From: Triplophysa rosa
Lineage: Eukaryota; Chordata; Actinopteri; Cypriniformes; Nemacheilidae
Reading direction: 5' to 3'
DNA length: 64,000 nt
Assembly (NCBI RefSeq): GCF_024868665.1
Contig: NC_079904.1
Location: 18,718,947-18,782,946, forward strand
The notes beneath the pieces were generated by a model. That model did no database searches. It was not told the DNA's origin and saw only the letters and a list, made by a program, of their open reading frames with translations. How positions within the stretch are numbered: position 1 is the first letter of the stretch; every line of letters begins with the position of its first letter. Of the stretch, positions 9,733 through 22,272 are shown one piece after another. The position numbers and the translations under genes were made by a program.

Positions 9733-10789
9733 AAAATATAAGAATAATACACAAAAAACGAAATCCTATAGTTGTTTTTTACAGTGTATTTTGTTTAATT
9801 AGTTGTTTACATATTTTGATATATTACTTTTGCAACAGAATTACAGCCATACTCAGACTAATTTAAACAGTTGCACCTAATTATTCGGGGGTTATTTAGT
9901 TGGATTAAATGACTAGTAATTCAGGAAACCCACCAGCTTGCGGATTTAAAAAAATAAATATATTACACATCCTATGTTACAGAAGCAATGATCAGTTTTT
10001 ACGAACCCACCATTCGCTGTGATTAAGAAAAACAGCTTTTATTATAAAAATATCCATCATACATACAGGTCCCAAAATTTGTTGAAGTTTGAAAAAGTAT
10101 ATACCTCCATCATTAAAGTCAGCATGAAACAGAAGTTGTATATCTGAGTGTATCTCTGTATTTAGAAAAAATGTTGGGCAGGGCATAATTTCGAGTTTTG
10201 TGAATTTATTGGATTGTTGGAAGTCTCGCCATTGGATAGTCAGTAAAGTATGAGATGTCATTTGTTCATTGATCATAACTGCAATATTGCATAAAAATAA
10301 GAATTGTACATCTTGATTTCATGCTGACTCTAGTGGTCTAACAAATAAAAGCAAAACAATAGGTTTGTGGGAGAAAACAATTCATATGTTGAGCTTATGT
10401 AGCGAAAATCTAAATATGCATATCTGAGAGCTAAATTCAAATAACAACACACTGTTAACTTCAAAACTCACTGGTTCTCAGATGTTTTGTGTCACATGCT
10501 ATTTTATCATTAGCCAAGCACGAACCAAAGTGATTATTTTTATGATCTATGTGCTTTTTGAAACTTCAGCATTTTGGAACCTACACATAAAGCAACATAT
10601 ACAGTAGTTTAATTAGGTCTACAATGAAAAAAACCTAAGTCATACACATTTGGGATGGCATGAAGGTAAATCACGAGAGAACTTTTATTTTTTCTCTCCA
10701 TTATTCCTTTAAAGGAGAAATCTGATTGTTTGATGAATTAGCAAACAGAATGCTACTGTGACCCATATTTTTAATGTATGTTTGTGTTA

Positions 10790-11110
10790 TGAAGTAGCCA
10801 TGGCCCAGCGTGCTGTTTCTACCCGGGGTGTGTGATAATTCAAACACACTCCCCATGACTTCATTCATAACTTCCTCCGCCAGTCTTCCATCTGTCCTAA
10901 AATAGCTACCAACACATCATCACGATCTGACGTACATCATTCACCAGCATCTGGTTATATCTCCGGCTCACCTGCCAGGGAAAACCACACGATCACTCGC
11001 TACAGGAGAAAGGGGAGGGGCAGACATGCACCTATGGTTTCACCGGTCTCCAAGGCAACAAGCAGAAGAGAGAGATGGAGGGCTTGGTGTCTGGTTGGAA
11101 GGATTGGCAA
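10790..11110. other. Repeat-poor intronic block, possible conserved element
   Basis: Balanced base composition and no repeat-like ends, in contrast with the AT-rich surroundings. It includes an X-box-like GTCTCCAAGGCAAC at 11046-11059. The assignment is inference from texture only. Confidence 0.25.
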
Positions 11111-11682
11111 GAGTATTCTTAGTCTACACTGAGACAATAGTGCCATTTAAAAACCAGTCCAGACCCATGCTAATCTTTCCCTACCGTGTTAAATGATGAA
11201 AGAGGATCACTGCTGCAGATGCTATGTTTAGAGAACCATGATAAATAATTGTCTGTATTAAAAGAGAAGGTTTGCATTTGCATTTTCCATCCTCATTCAA
11301 AATGTCCATTATGGACCAACTTGACAAACACACAATCATAAAATCATATTGATTGGCACATCTACAGGACACCAGAATGTAACAAAAATGTAAGATATTT
11401 CATGAGATATTGGTCATTAAAAGTGACCAGAATACAAGATCAAAGTGTGGCGAGAACCTGTAATAATAATAACCTGTTATAAAAAATATATAATATTTTT
11501 AGTGCAGCATTTACAGTGCAACACTCCTCACTTCAGCCACACAATATATGAAAACTACATCTATTTATAAACTATCAAAAACATATGACTTTACATAAAC
11601 ACCTATTATTCAGCATCTCACTAATGGTACTCGCAAATTGGCAGATCATATCAGAAGTCAATTACGTGTCTACACTCTTAAA

Positions 11683-11865
11683 ATAAAGGTGCTTCATGAT
11701 GCCATGAAAGAACGTTTTTGTTAATGGTTAAAGAACCTTCAATATCCAAAGAACCTTTAAGTGTCACAAAAGGTTTTTTGTGGCGAAAAGGTTCTTCAGA
11801 TTATAAAAAGGTAAGAAAGAGATGGTTCTTTGTGGAGACAAAAATGGTTCTTCTATGACAGGGTT
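11683..11865. repeat. Short interspersed repeat with GGTTCTT motifs
   Basis: Alternating AAGAACC and GGTTCTT segments (for example AAAGGTTTTTTGTGGCGAA and AAAAGGTAAGAAAGAGATGG) are typical of a dispersed cyprinid foldback repeat. No coding content and no clear ends. Confidence 0.5.
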
Positions 11866-12654
11866 TTCAAACGTTTTTGTCAGCCGAACCCCTTTGACCG
11901 AAATTATTTTCTTCAAGTACCCCCTGATATTTTAAGTACACATTTTAACTGCAAATGTTTAACTGCATTTATTTTTATATGTTTTAAAGTTTATATTATA
12001 GTATACATAACTAGGGCTATTACTATACCTGTAACATTTATTCTGAATACTTTTTTTTATTAATGAAAACAACTTGTATATGCACTAGATATACAGTAAA
12101 CCAACTCACAAACCCCCTGCAATGTCCACATGAACCACCAGGTTTTTTTTGGAAAACCCTGTCTAAGTACCTTTATTTTGAGTGTAAAGGGTACAGTTGT
12201 CTGTTTAAATGTGTGAAAAAAGGAGACAAAAAATGGTTGGATAAAGTATGGTTGCTTTTGTTACAAGAAACCTTGTCTAACATTAAAAGCAAACATGTAA
12301 AAGATGACTGCTTTCAAAACAGAATCACAGATGTGGTGCACATAAAATTGCATTTGTTTAGAACTTGCATTTGTTATCTTTGACCTTTATCTTTGTGGCC
12401 GTTGGAAAGCTGGAACTGATCTACCAAAGTCACCAGAATAAAAGCTTTTAGTGTCTTAACATCTGCTATTGACTAACACATGGCTATAAAGGTCCAGGCA
12501 GTGAATTGTTCACCCACCAGTCTCCCCATCTGAGGTGTGTGTACGTTTCAATGAGGTTGAATACCATTTTAATCAAGTCAAGAGAAGCTTTTAATAGTTT
12601 GAGTATGTTTCAACCAGCAAACAAGTAATTCTAAGCGTGTATAATTTTGGCACA

Positions 12655-12895
12655 TTAGCTTGGAACACCACCAGAATTAGTTTCTACTACTGAGGTGTGA
12701 TACAGCTGGCCTGAACCTTACCCACCAATACAGATTACTGTGTTTCATACCACTTCCCTGAAATTTTACCCACACACACTCATCTGCTCACACACATAGC
12801 AACACAACCAATCAGTTTGGCTGTTGCTAGAGAAACCGCATGCTTTTCATGTCAACTACACTGTAGTTGCTATGGGAACACGTATACAAGGCAAA
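12655..12895. promoter_or_regulatory. Intronic block with two X-box motifs and a CCAAT
   Basis: GTTGCTAGAGAAAC at 12823-12836 and GTTGCTATGGGAAC at 12866-12879 both fit the RFX-binding X-box layout (RYYNYY, spacer, RRNRAC). They lie 43 bases apart, with an ACCAATCAG CCAAT element at about 12808-12816. X-boxes recruit RFX factors, often for ciliary or immune genes. Function here is inferred from motifs alone. Confidence 0.3.
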
Positions 12896-14033
12896 CTCTT
12901 TCAGCCGTAGTTAAGAACCAAATGACAGCGTGATGGCTTAGGCAGGTACAAACACACACTCTTACACGCACACATGCATAACAGTGCAAACACACTCGCC
13001 AAGAGTGAAAATCTTTTCATCTGCGTGAACGTAAGCTTGTTATTTGTTATGTCAAAACAGAAAGCATTATTATTTTTTATTATAATCACATTTGTAATCA
13101 TGGGTGGGTTTACATATTTATAAAAATACATCATAATACCTCAGACACGTTGTTGTCAAAGTCAATGTGGATTTATACACTTACAAGATTAATATTGTAT
13201 TATGATTACGTAAAGTAAAAGAGACATTTCGAAACTGCACTGCATAACAAAAGAACAAAACATGACACGACAAATAAAACAAATCAAGAACAGGATAATA
13301 ATGTAAAAATACAACAAGCATACATGGGAAAGTATTAAAGGAGAGAAGAGAAGACTAGCATAAATTATATTTAATACCCATCTGTTCAAGAAACAACTGG
13401 TGAAAACCCATTTAGATTAAAGCCTATTCAGGCACATTAAATGGGTCAAAGACAAAAAGGGTTTAAGCATAAAAACAGTAATACTGCTTCAAATTATTGT
13501 TGTTAAAAAAATTGTTGAAAAAGTTTTCTGTTTAATTGAATCGCATTTTTATTTTTCTGAGCAAAAAATAAATATCATACATTTTTCCCTGATTTACAGA
13601 AGACGCGCACTAAATGTCATTCAGTGTAACAATCTTGTCAGGCATATTTACAACAAAAATCAATTTATGACATATTAAAAGTCTAATTACTTTCACCCCA
13701 AATGCTAATTAGTTGTAATTTGATTTTTTTTATTTGCCACTATCTTAGGTTTTGCCCATTTGTCAATAAGATTTTTTTGCTCATTTAAAGCACAATAAAA
13801 TGTAATATGCACCCTTATTCTTTTATATATTTTAATATGTACAGTCAGAATAAGCATGTTGTTTGATATGTACATAAATATTGTATTACACTGAATGACA
13901 ATGTAAATTTACTTCAAAAACATTTTACTCACATTTAATGTGCTTTCTATGGACAAAAAATTACTTTTGTAAATTTCTTTTGATGGGGACATCTTAACGT
14001 CTTTGACCCAAATACAAAAAAACAAGTCCTTAC

Positions 14034-14587
14034 CTGACTGCGATCCTTATCCACCTTTTTGAAGCACTTGTTGAGTGACAGGTTGTGACGCACTGAATTC
14101 TTCCAGCCAGTAGGGGCGCTAGCAAAGTATGGGAAGTGCTCTAGTATCCAACTGTAGATGTCTTTTACAGGAAGTCGTTTTGAGGGAGCGTCCTCTATTG
14201 CCATGAAAATGAGGCAGCTAAAAGAGTACGGAGGTTTACGGCTGGGACCCGTAGACAGGTGATAGGGTGGCTCGCTTGGCTCAGGAGAGGATGAAGGTGA
14301 GGAAGAAGAGGGCTCGCGGCCGCCGTTAGCATCTTGCAGGGGGCTGACGCTGCGCAGGCCAGAGTGACCCAGGCTGGTCAGAAGATCTGTGCTCTCGTGC
14401 AGCCAGCTGAGGCTGGTGAGCTCCTCGTCCTCCGCCCGGCTGAGGGATGTGGACAGAGCGAGAGACAGATCAGCTGCTTCTGTGTCCTCGTAGAGCTGAT
14501 TCAGACCCCGCGCAACACTCCCACTGCTGGGGCCCTCTGCCTTCTTCCCTGGGGGCATGACCACCGGACCCATGCAGCCCTCAGCTC
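14034..14587 (-). CDS. foxn3: foxn3 first coding exon (start codon and most of forkhead)
   Basis: The exon has acceptor CTTTTCAG (ending at 14588) and donor CAG/GTAAGG at 14034/14033. Translation starts at the ATG at 14573-14571, after 14 bases of leader, and gives 180 codons in phase 0. The start is chosen because [11 protein letters not shown] matches the FOXN2/FOXN3 N-terminus. An acidic [14 protein letters not shown] motif lies at about residues 47-60, and a Ser/Pro-rich linker at about 85-105. The forkhead begins at residue 113 with [16 protein letters not shown], followed by [18 protein letters not shown] and the recognition helix [17 protein letters not shown]3 (CHES1) is a nuclear transcriptional repressor linked to cell-cycle checkpoints and craniofacial development. 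[10 protein letters not shown] and KRLPVKDIY favour FOXN3 over FOXN2. Confidence 0.95.
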
Positions 14588-16100
14588 CTGAAAAGATGAG
14601 AAATACTCGTTCAAGCAGAGGTTTTGAGGTCACAACCTGAAATGGGTTCACTGGAAATGGTAAAAAGCAGTCAAAGACAACAGACGAAACTGACTGAACA
14701 GTAAAACAGCAAAAATGTGTGCTATTCTTAAAGCAACAGTTCACTCAAAAGGCTAAATGTTTGCTGTTAATTTACTCACACTTTGTATTTAGTATAACAC
14801 TAAAGAAGATTTTTAGCTGTGGACCAAACTGTGGTTCTTGGTAATCCATAAAATACAAGTTCACAGATATCAGTAATGTGAGTGTCAAAATGTAAGATAC
14901 AGGCAAAACAAGGTGGCGGTAAAGCAACAGAACCACTAATAAACAACACAAGGACTCTGTCGTAAATACGCTCAGGGCTGTTTGCCTGATTTTATGGATT
15001 ACTGGTAATGTTGTAAAAGATGTTCTGTTCCTTACATATAGCAGTTGTTTTGCTACATAAGACACAATATGTTGTCAGGAGTTGTGGGGATTACTTTTGT
15101 GTTACCTGTATCTGCTTTTGGGACCTTTAAAGATATGACACTTGAGGGCTTGCGTGCTATGAATCAGCAAGGAACATTGCTTTAGTTTGAAATGTTTCTT
15201 TACTGTTGCACTGCATTAAATAGCATTAAAAGTAAATTAACAGCAAATTTTCATTTTTGTATGGACATTGCGTTTAAGAATTTTAAGTAAAATGCGGCCT
15301 GTGAGATGATCCTTTAATGCTGTTACATTGGAGAGACAAAGATCTTTAATGTTGTAAGTTGATAAATGAATTGCAGATAAAAATGTACAAACCCTCCCTT
15401 AAAGGTGAACAGTTAAGATCTACTCCATATCCATGTTAACTCATGTTATGTGTCATGTCTGTAGTTCACCCAAAAAGGAACTTTCTCACATCATTTATTG
15501 ACCCTCATGTTGTTCAAAACCTGAAATTGACTCTTTCTTCTGCAGAACAAAAGAAGATATCAGAAACGTCTCAGTGGATTTGTGTCCATACATTGAAGTC
15601 AGTGGGGTAAAATTACCAATGTCCTTTAAAATATTTTCTTTTGTTGTTCCTTTAAGATAACTCTTCGACCGACCACTGAATTTTGTTTATAATAATGACG
15701 AAAATTATGTGTAAAATTCTTATAATTAGCAGAAATTACTTAAAATATTGAAATTAATTTAATGCAAAAACAGATGATGTAAATAACGTAATGATAAAAT
15801 AATTTCCTACAGTGAAATATATAAGCGAACCATTTTCTTGTATCAGCACTCAGCAGTGTGTGCATCTATGTTTGTGTGCACTTGTTTTTTGTTTATTTCT
15901 TTGTGTAGTGCAAGGTGAGGTTAGTAGAAGGTTGGATTTTAGTAGAAAGTAAGCCAGCCACTGATGTTTATCTAAATAAGAACTTATCACACACCAAGTC
16001 ACAGTAGGTAATTCCATAATCTCTCCCTACAGCATCACCCATCACTTTAAACTTTCACACAAGCCAACCTGTACCCCCACACACAATTTATACATATCTC
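14588..16100. other. Upstream intron of foxn3 with MITE fragments
   Basis: Begins with the acceptor of the foxn3 coding exon. Two partial copies of the TTCACCCAAAAA-type MITE lie at about 14730-14780 and 15461-15650. The rest is AT-rich with no recognisable feature. Confidence 0.5.
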
Positions 16101-16104
16101 GTAT

Positions 16105-16440
16105 GTGCATGTCAAACGATATGCCATGGGCACCAACTCCCTGACAAAGCAATTCAATCAGTCAATAACAGCATATGCAGCTGAGCAGGGCTTGGAAAAT
16201 GCGCAGTCATGCTTCAGGGCTGCTTTTGACACCTGTGCTTTCCTGTCAAAGCTGTATCTCTCTTCACTTGCATTGAATGACAGCTGCCACAGCTAGCGCC
16301 GCATGGCTAATACAGCATCTGTATCCACGACAACAGAGAGAGATATTAGCCAGCCTCACAATCTGGAGCAGAAATTCCCTGGGGTCAGTCAAAGCATGGC
16401 TGCGTTTATAAGGCAAATTATACAAATGTGAGCTACATCA
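16105..16440. other. Repeat-poor block, possible conserved non-coding element
   Basis: Mixed-composition sequence with several TGACAG/CTGTCA motifs (TALE-homeodomain-like) and ATTAGCC strings and no repeat ends. The 63-codon open frame at 16105-16296 has no recognisable protein features. Assignment is by texture. Confidence 0.25.
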
Positions 16441-18480
16441 CACCAACATCACACTAAGGGAGAAAATTTGCAGTTTGGGATTTTGTCAGATAGTTTGTCT
16501 ATTAGTAGTTATATTCTCTTTAAAGGTCATTCTGTTTAAAGCATATTCTAATGCTTTATCAAAATTCTGTCTGAATATTATATTGACAATTTGAAATATT
16601 GTTGTACATTAGAGGTGTAACAATATTTAAACCCAACTGAAATAAACAACACCACCGCAATACTGATTGTCTTATGTGACAAACAGTTTTTTTCTTCCTT
16701 GACATATGAATAAATAGTACTCATACACTTTAAACGACTAATATGAGCTGTACTTTCTTCTACACGCTAAATTTAAAGTCCTTCCAAGTGCATGTCACAT
16801 GACTGTTGGGAGTGATCGATCACACTCGGCAGTTTAATATACGCATACTCCGCATCATATTGAGATCGCAAAACCCCATACACATTGAAGTCTATTGTGG
16901 TCAAATTATGGTTTTCCAGTAGAATACAAAAATGGAAATCATGTTATAGACAAAACACACACTTGCCCTCTTCTCAGGCTTTTCAGATTATGTAGTGAAA
17001 AATATCAGCTCTGTGATCTGCAGTCAAAAATCTGTAAAAATATAATAAGTGTACATGAGTGCTCTCTTCATTTGGTAATAAACTGTACACATGATGACAG
17101 ATCCATTTTTAAAGAAAGCAGGATATAATATAGTCTAATGGCCTGACAACATATTAGGCTTAAACAGAAATCCAGTAGACAATTGATGGAGAATGGAGCA
17201 GATTGACAGGTGAAACATCAAACATGTGCTGCTGAAGGATCGTGTCAAAGGTTTTCTCTGGGAGCATGCACGCACATATTACACAGTTTTGCTTGTTGTG
17301 TATCCATGGTGGCACTGCCACAAAACATTACATCTGACAGAAAAGGGCCAGCTACATTTTTGTTGCTATGACAACAAACTACTGGAACTGGGTACGATTG
17401 GGGCTGCCACTGAACTTCCCTCACGCTCATGAATAAACTACTACTCACTGTTCACAAACAGTGCTTCGGAAACTTTCAATGTGGGTTTTGTTTGGAACCT
17501 TTGGGGGGACACAAAAAAATTAATTTCAAGGGAATTCTATTGTTGTGAATTTTCTGTGGATGTGCAAATTTTTTGCTACGTTTACATTATAGCCCATTTC
17601 AGCTAGGGGTAGGGGAAAAACATTTAGAGTATTTTTCCTCATGAGACTGCTGATATACTCATGACAGCAGGGGCATAGCAAGCTTTTCAAAAGTGCGGGG
17701 GATGGATGTGGTTTGTTTGTTAACAATAAAAACGATGAATACAATGACAGAAGGGTACAAAAGGTAGCCTATAACATACAAGATATAAAAAGCTTCCCAT
17801 TTAAATGAGTGAAACTATAAAAGTATAAAGACACACTCGGTGCCGGTGGTAAGCTTGATATAGTGACATGGGTCTGACAGGACTGTGACTGCTAAATTTT
17901 GCTTACTTGCGCCTTGAAAAGGGGAGATATATATATTTAAAAAAATGCCCACACAAAGCTTTTTCTCTGGTGGTATAAATAATGGTACAATTTGCTGTTT
18001 TTAAACATTAAAATAATATACACTTTTCTTTCATAGTTCTTCAACAGGTATGCAAACAATGACATAATTTCTCACTTTTTTCTCCTCAACAGGTACAATC
18101 AAACACAACAGGTAAGTATCCACAAAAGTATTCAGCTAATCAACAAACAATGCTCAAAATATCAAAATCAATTGCACTGGCAATAAACCCATAAACACAC
18201 TGCTTAACAATGACAATTTGTCCCTCCTCCTCGTCAATTCCCTGCCTTCTTCATCACAGTTACTTTATACATTGCATGCCACATACATAACCGAATTTAG
18301 CTATAGCTGCTGAACAAAATCCCAATTAGCATTGGTCTAAAAAACGATATATAATACAGAAAACACTCGACATGTCAACAAAACATAAACAGAACATCTT
18401 CCCAAACACATATCAAGCTTTATTTAAAAACCGCATAAACACTCATTCAAAGTACCTGGAAAAGGGAGATGTAAATCATA
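16441..18480. other. Unassigned AT-rich non-coding sequence
   Basis: No convincing genes. An X-box-like GTTGCTATGACAAC lies at 17362-17375. Around 17660 a hAT-like string (CAGGGGCATAGC) appears without a partner end. Confidence 0.4.
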
Positions 18481-18660
18481 AGTTCCCGCCTCCTCAGCAC
18501 AAGCTGACCGATAAATCTAACACACCAAGAAAGGCGGGACTTAAGGCAGAACAGCCAATCATCAGCCGGTCACACTCAAAGCCGGTGTCATGTTGGAGAG
18601 GGAGGGGAGAGCCGCAGCGAGCGCAGACACAGAGCGGTATGGAGCCAGAAATATGACAAA
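18480..18660 (-). promoter_or_regulatory. CpG-rich promoter-like block
   Basis: Locally GC- and CpG-rich in an AT-rich region. On the minus strand it shows a CCAAT-type TGATTGGCT and CCCGCC elements, and then a donor-like TTTTCCAG/GTACTT at about 18460. It could be the first exon and promoter of a transposon or of a foxn3 5' transcript. The downstream sequence (higher coordinates) is full of GAATTTGAATT strings resembling the long-TIR element at 37.3 kb, so a mobile-element origin is more likely. Confidence 0.3.
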
Positions 18661-19311
18661 ACAATCTGAATTTGAATTTCGTAAATATGAATTATTGACA
18701 AGTGTTTTTTTAACAAAACTGAATATTATTTGGGAGTTAAAATAGTTTTGAATTAGATTTTGATTTCGAATTTGAATTTTTTTACTTGAATATTGAACAT
18801 TTGAAATTTAACACAATTGCTTTTTTTTAAGGCAGCGTTTTATAGGCATGCATTTTCAAACAACATATTTTTTGCTCTGAATTCTTACATTGCACATATC
18901 CAGTTTTTTTTAAATACAGCCTCACGTTTTCAAGATGAAGAAGAAATTCGGAACATCAAATTCAATTTTCTAAAATTCAAAACGCAGAAATTCAGATCGT
19001 ACAGAAAGTAGGTCAGAGGTCGTCCACAGGGAAGAGTAGAAGATCTCGGAAAAGTCAAACGGAGCGCTTTGGCCACAATGGCCAGTTATTTGTTCTTATT
19101 ATCCAATCAAACTCCAAACATGCTGTTTTGGAGAGTGGAACTTCTTACATTGCAATAAAAAGGATTTACATTTTTCAAATTGCGACCACGCCCACAAGAC
19201 TACACGGGTTGATCGTTTGTTGTTGCTGCAGCATAGCCAAGCTCATACCGCTGCAATCTTAGGCAGCTGCCCGGGATGTGTGCGCTCACTGCCTGCGTTT
19301 TTGCCTGCTAT
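18661..19311. other. AT-rich, GAATTTGAATT-rich sequence
   Basis: Many palindromic GAATTTGAATT-like strings, reminiscent of the arms of the 37306-40928 element. Nothing coding. Probably a decayed transposon. Confidence 0.35.
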
Positions 19312-21508
19312 GCCTCCACTGTTTGCGCTCACTCCCAGCGTTTGCTGTTGGTGCTTTTACCCACAGTGTGCTTAGTGCACGCTCGCTGCTAGCTGCCCCA
19401 CTATGCGCGCTGGCTTCCAGCGTTTGTGGGTGCATATACATTTAATATATTAGACATGTATACAATTTTTATAAAGAACGTTTGTGGGTCCTGCAAAGTC
19501 AATGACATACGTGGCACGCTGCAATAAAAGTTATGTACAACATTTAATGCTACAATAGAGAGAAAATGAATAAACTATGTAAGCTACAGACTGCATTTAG
19601 ACTGAAATAAAAACTTTAATAAAAAATAGTGTGTAATAGTACTGTTGTCTATTCTTTGGCTAAAAGGATTTTTTTGTCAGTGCAGCCAGCATGCCAGTCG
19701 TAAACATTAATCATGTTTAATCAAATCTTATTTTCACTATATTATGAATGGAATTTGATCATAATGGCTGACAATGCCAGATATGTGTTCACAGCTAAAG
19801 ACTGAACACAGACAAACAATGAGATAGAGAAATGAGGAGAAAAATATAAAAGCTATTGTTGTGTTATTTCTATGTACATTTTTTAAATGACAAAGACTGC
19901 AGTTTTAAAGTACTTTTATTCATTTATTTATATGAAGTACAAGTAGCAATGAGGTACAATTAAAACAAAAAGATTTTCATTTAGCAAACGAACACACCTC
20001 CATCTTAAGCTAAATATAGCCTACTTTGTCAACGCAAAATAAAAAAGCTATCAGTTTATGCGTTTTAGTGAATACAGTCTAAATGAAATAAAAATAAACA
20101 CATTTTCTATCTACTATACAGTAGCCTGCAAAACGAACGCAGCAAAATGCACCTGGATATTAAGGTATGGCGTTTTCAGTCATATATTACTCAACATATT
20201 ATTTATAGTGAACTATATCCACAACAAACTTACATTATATCCTGAGGAATAAATGCTCTCTTGTTATCATTATCAAAATGTTTAATCTGCATGTAACAGA
20301 AAGTGCATAACCATACAAAAACACGAACATCATGGTTGCTTTACTGACAAAACGGGAATATAACATAAATCGATGGATTTGTTGGTTCAGCAGAACGTCC
20401 AGTCATTGAATGTGTGGTTTAGTGGTCTGGCACAGCAGTTAGGTGTGTGCTCCTTTCTGACTGACAAAGACTGGAATTGGCTCTAGTCATAAGAAAACAT
20501 CTTTACGTGTGTTGTGTCCAGATTGTTTCAGCTGGTCGTTAAATGTGTCCTGGATCAAAGTTATAGCATTTCAATACTATTACACACTATTTTTTATTAC
20601 AAAAGTTATTATTTCAGTCTGTAGCTTACATAGTTTATTCATTTTCTCTCTATTGTAGCATTAAATGTTATACATAACTTTTATTGCAGCGTGCCACGTA
20701 CTTCAATAAGCGGGTTTCCATCACTCTGGTTTTATTTGAAGTTTCGCATCAGAAACGAGTGATGGAAACGCCAAATTTTGAATTAAAAACCCTTAATTCG
20801 CAAAAAGTTTTTACGCTCGCTTGAGGTGGTTTTTCAGTTTTGCGAAAAAGGGTTAATGCGAATAATGGGAGATGGAAACGCATTTGCCGAATAAATTCCC
20901 CCAAAAAGCCACGTAACTGCACTACGAGACGGCGTAACCTGACTAACCAGAGAACTGATCTTGTTACACAGCATCAGAAATGTTGTTACGGTCATTCTTA
21001 AATGCCTGAGCAAAGTCGTCAAAGTATTCTGTAATTGCCTCTTAGAACTGTCACGACTGTTTCCCAAACAGCAGACATCCACAAAAGCACCGCATTTATT
21101 GTGTTTCGTAATCGTCTGCTTGCGCAAGTATTATTCTATATGAAAATCATTATATTCAGTGGCTTCTCTTACTTTTCTTACTGATATTTAGTGGCAGTTT
21201 ATTAGGAATTGACGGTTGACTATTTGGATGGAAACGGTGCTTATTCGAAAATGTTTTATGCGATATTCCAATTTTGCGCATAAGCTAAATTCGCAACTTT
21301 GGATGGAAACCCTGCTATTGACTTTGCAGGACCCAGAAACATTCTTTATAAAAATTGTATACATGTCTAATATATTAAATGTATATGCACCCACAAACGC
21401 TCGAAGCCAGCGCGCATAGTGGGGCAGCTAGCAGCGAGCGTGCACTAAGCACACTGTGGGTAAAAGCACCAACAGCAAACGCTGGGAATGAGCGCAAACA
21501 GTGGAGGC
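19312..21508. mobile_element. Decayed DNA element with ~330-bp inverted repeats
   Basis: Arm 19312-19643 (GCCTCCACTGTTTGCGCTC at its outer end) is the reverse complement of 20573-20708 joined to 21317-21508, with scattered mismatches. The right arm is broken by a MITE at 20709-21316. The internal 930 bases are AT-rich without a transposase. The superfamily is unknown and no duplication was identified. Confidence 0.75.
20709..21316 (+). repeat. GATGGAAAC-type MITE, copy 2 (complete)
   Basis: From AGCGGGTTTCCATCAC to GGATGGAAACCCTGCT. The short TIRs share the TTTCCATC/GATGGAAA core, which also recurs internally. It interrupts the right arm of the 19312-21508 inverted repeat, whose uninterrupted left arm shows the empty site. 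The 97-codon minus-strand frame is not recognisable as a protein. Confidence 0.85.
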
Positions 21509-21887
21509 GTTTGTGCAAAACTGCCGAAAAACTGCAGAAAAAGTGCGGGTGTTGAACCCTCTCACCGGGAAAAGCATGCCAGGAATAAATGAAGAGTTTG
21601 GTTACAAAATGAGATAACTCTGTTATAAAAAAAATTCAAAAATCATGATTTTTACTGTTATCATGTTTTTACAGTGTACTGCAGTTTGATTGATATTCAT
21701 TGGAATGCACAATAAAAAACGACTTTTGAAAAAAATTAAAAAACCGAACCAAACTCTTCAAATATAAGTTATACAATATACAGTATGTGACATGAATATT
21801 TTGAGAAAACAAGGATTGGTCACCATTAAAAGAAAAATTATAGTACCAAAATATAAATCAAATCCAGTTTTTGTGTACTGTACATTT

Positions 21888-21943
21888 ATCACAAAGTATA
21901 AATGTGAATAATTTATGAATGATTCACATTTATACTTTGTGAT
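21888..21943. repeat. Perfect 22-bp inverted repeat
   Basis: ATCACAAAGTATAAATGTGA... at 21888-21909 pairs with 21922-21943 across a 12-base loop. It sits at the left margin of a larger foldback. Confidence 0.9.
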
Positions 21944-22209
21944 GAAAAGAGCAACGTCAATATACTTTTTATATATACATTTTTATTTCATGGAGGAATG
22001 TTATTTGTTTCAGTCAACATGAGGGTGATTATAAAATGATATCTTTTTTTTATAATCCCTTCATTCACTGTTATAACAAGTAGCAAAGAGTGAATGAAGG
22101 GATTATCAAAAAACAGTCATTTTATAATCACCCTCATGTTGACTGAAACAAATAACACTCCTCCATGAAATATAAATGTACAAGAATATTGACCTTGCTC
22201 TTTTCTGCA
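21941..22209. repeat. Foldback element, ~130-bp arms
   Basis: Left-arm landmarks (TCATGGAGGAATGTTATTTG, then CAACATGAGGGTGATTATAA) recur inverted in the right arm. There are only a few differences and almost no loop. It resembles a palindromic MITE of Tc1 type. It lies between two oppositely oriented MITE copies. Confidence 0.8.
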
Positions 22210-22272
22210 CAATAAAACTAATAGGGGCCAAAATCTCCTTTTGTGTTCCACACATGAACAATCTCTTTACGT

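Larger units (their letters stand above)
7016..14033 (-). other. foxn3: foxn3 intron between the two coding exons
   Basis: A 7.0-kb intron, GT (14033-14032) to AG (7017-7016). It splits the forkhead domain after RSQ in phase 0. It holds a full-length-ORF but 5'-truncated LINE (7522-9717, antisense to foxn3), a MITE-like piece at 11.7 kb, and repeat-poor stretches at 10.8-11.1 and 12.65-12.9 kb that carry X-box motifs. Stretches 7016-7506, 9733-10780, 11110-11680 and 12890-13940 show nothing I can name beyond AT-rich intron sequence. Confidence 0.8.

Noticed and set aside
20834..21127. 97-codon minus-strand ORF shared among MITE copies
   Set aside because: The four copies differ by frame-changing indels, so the shared frame is a by-product of repeat similarity.
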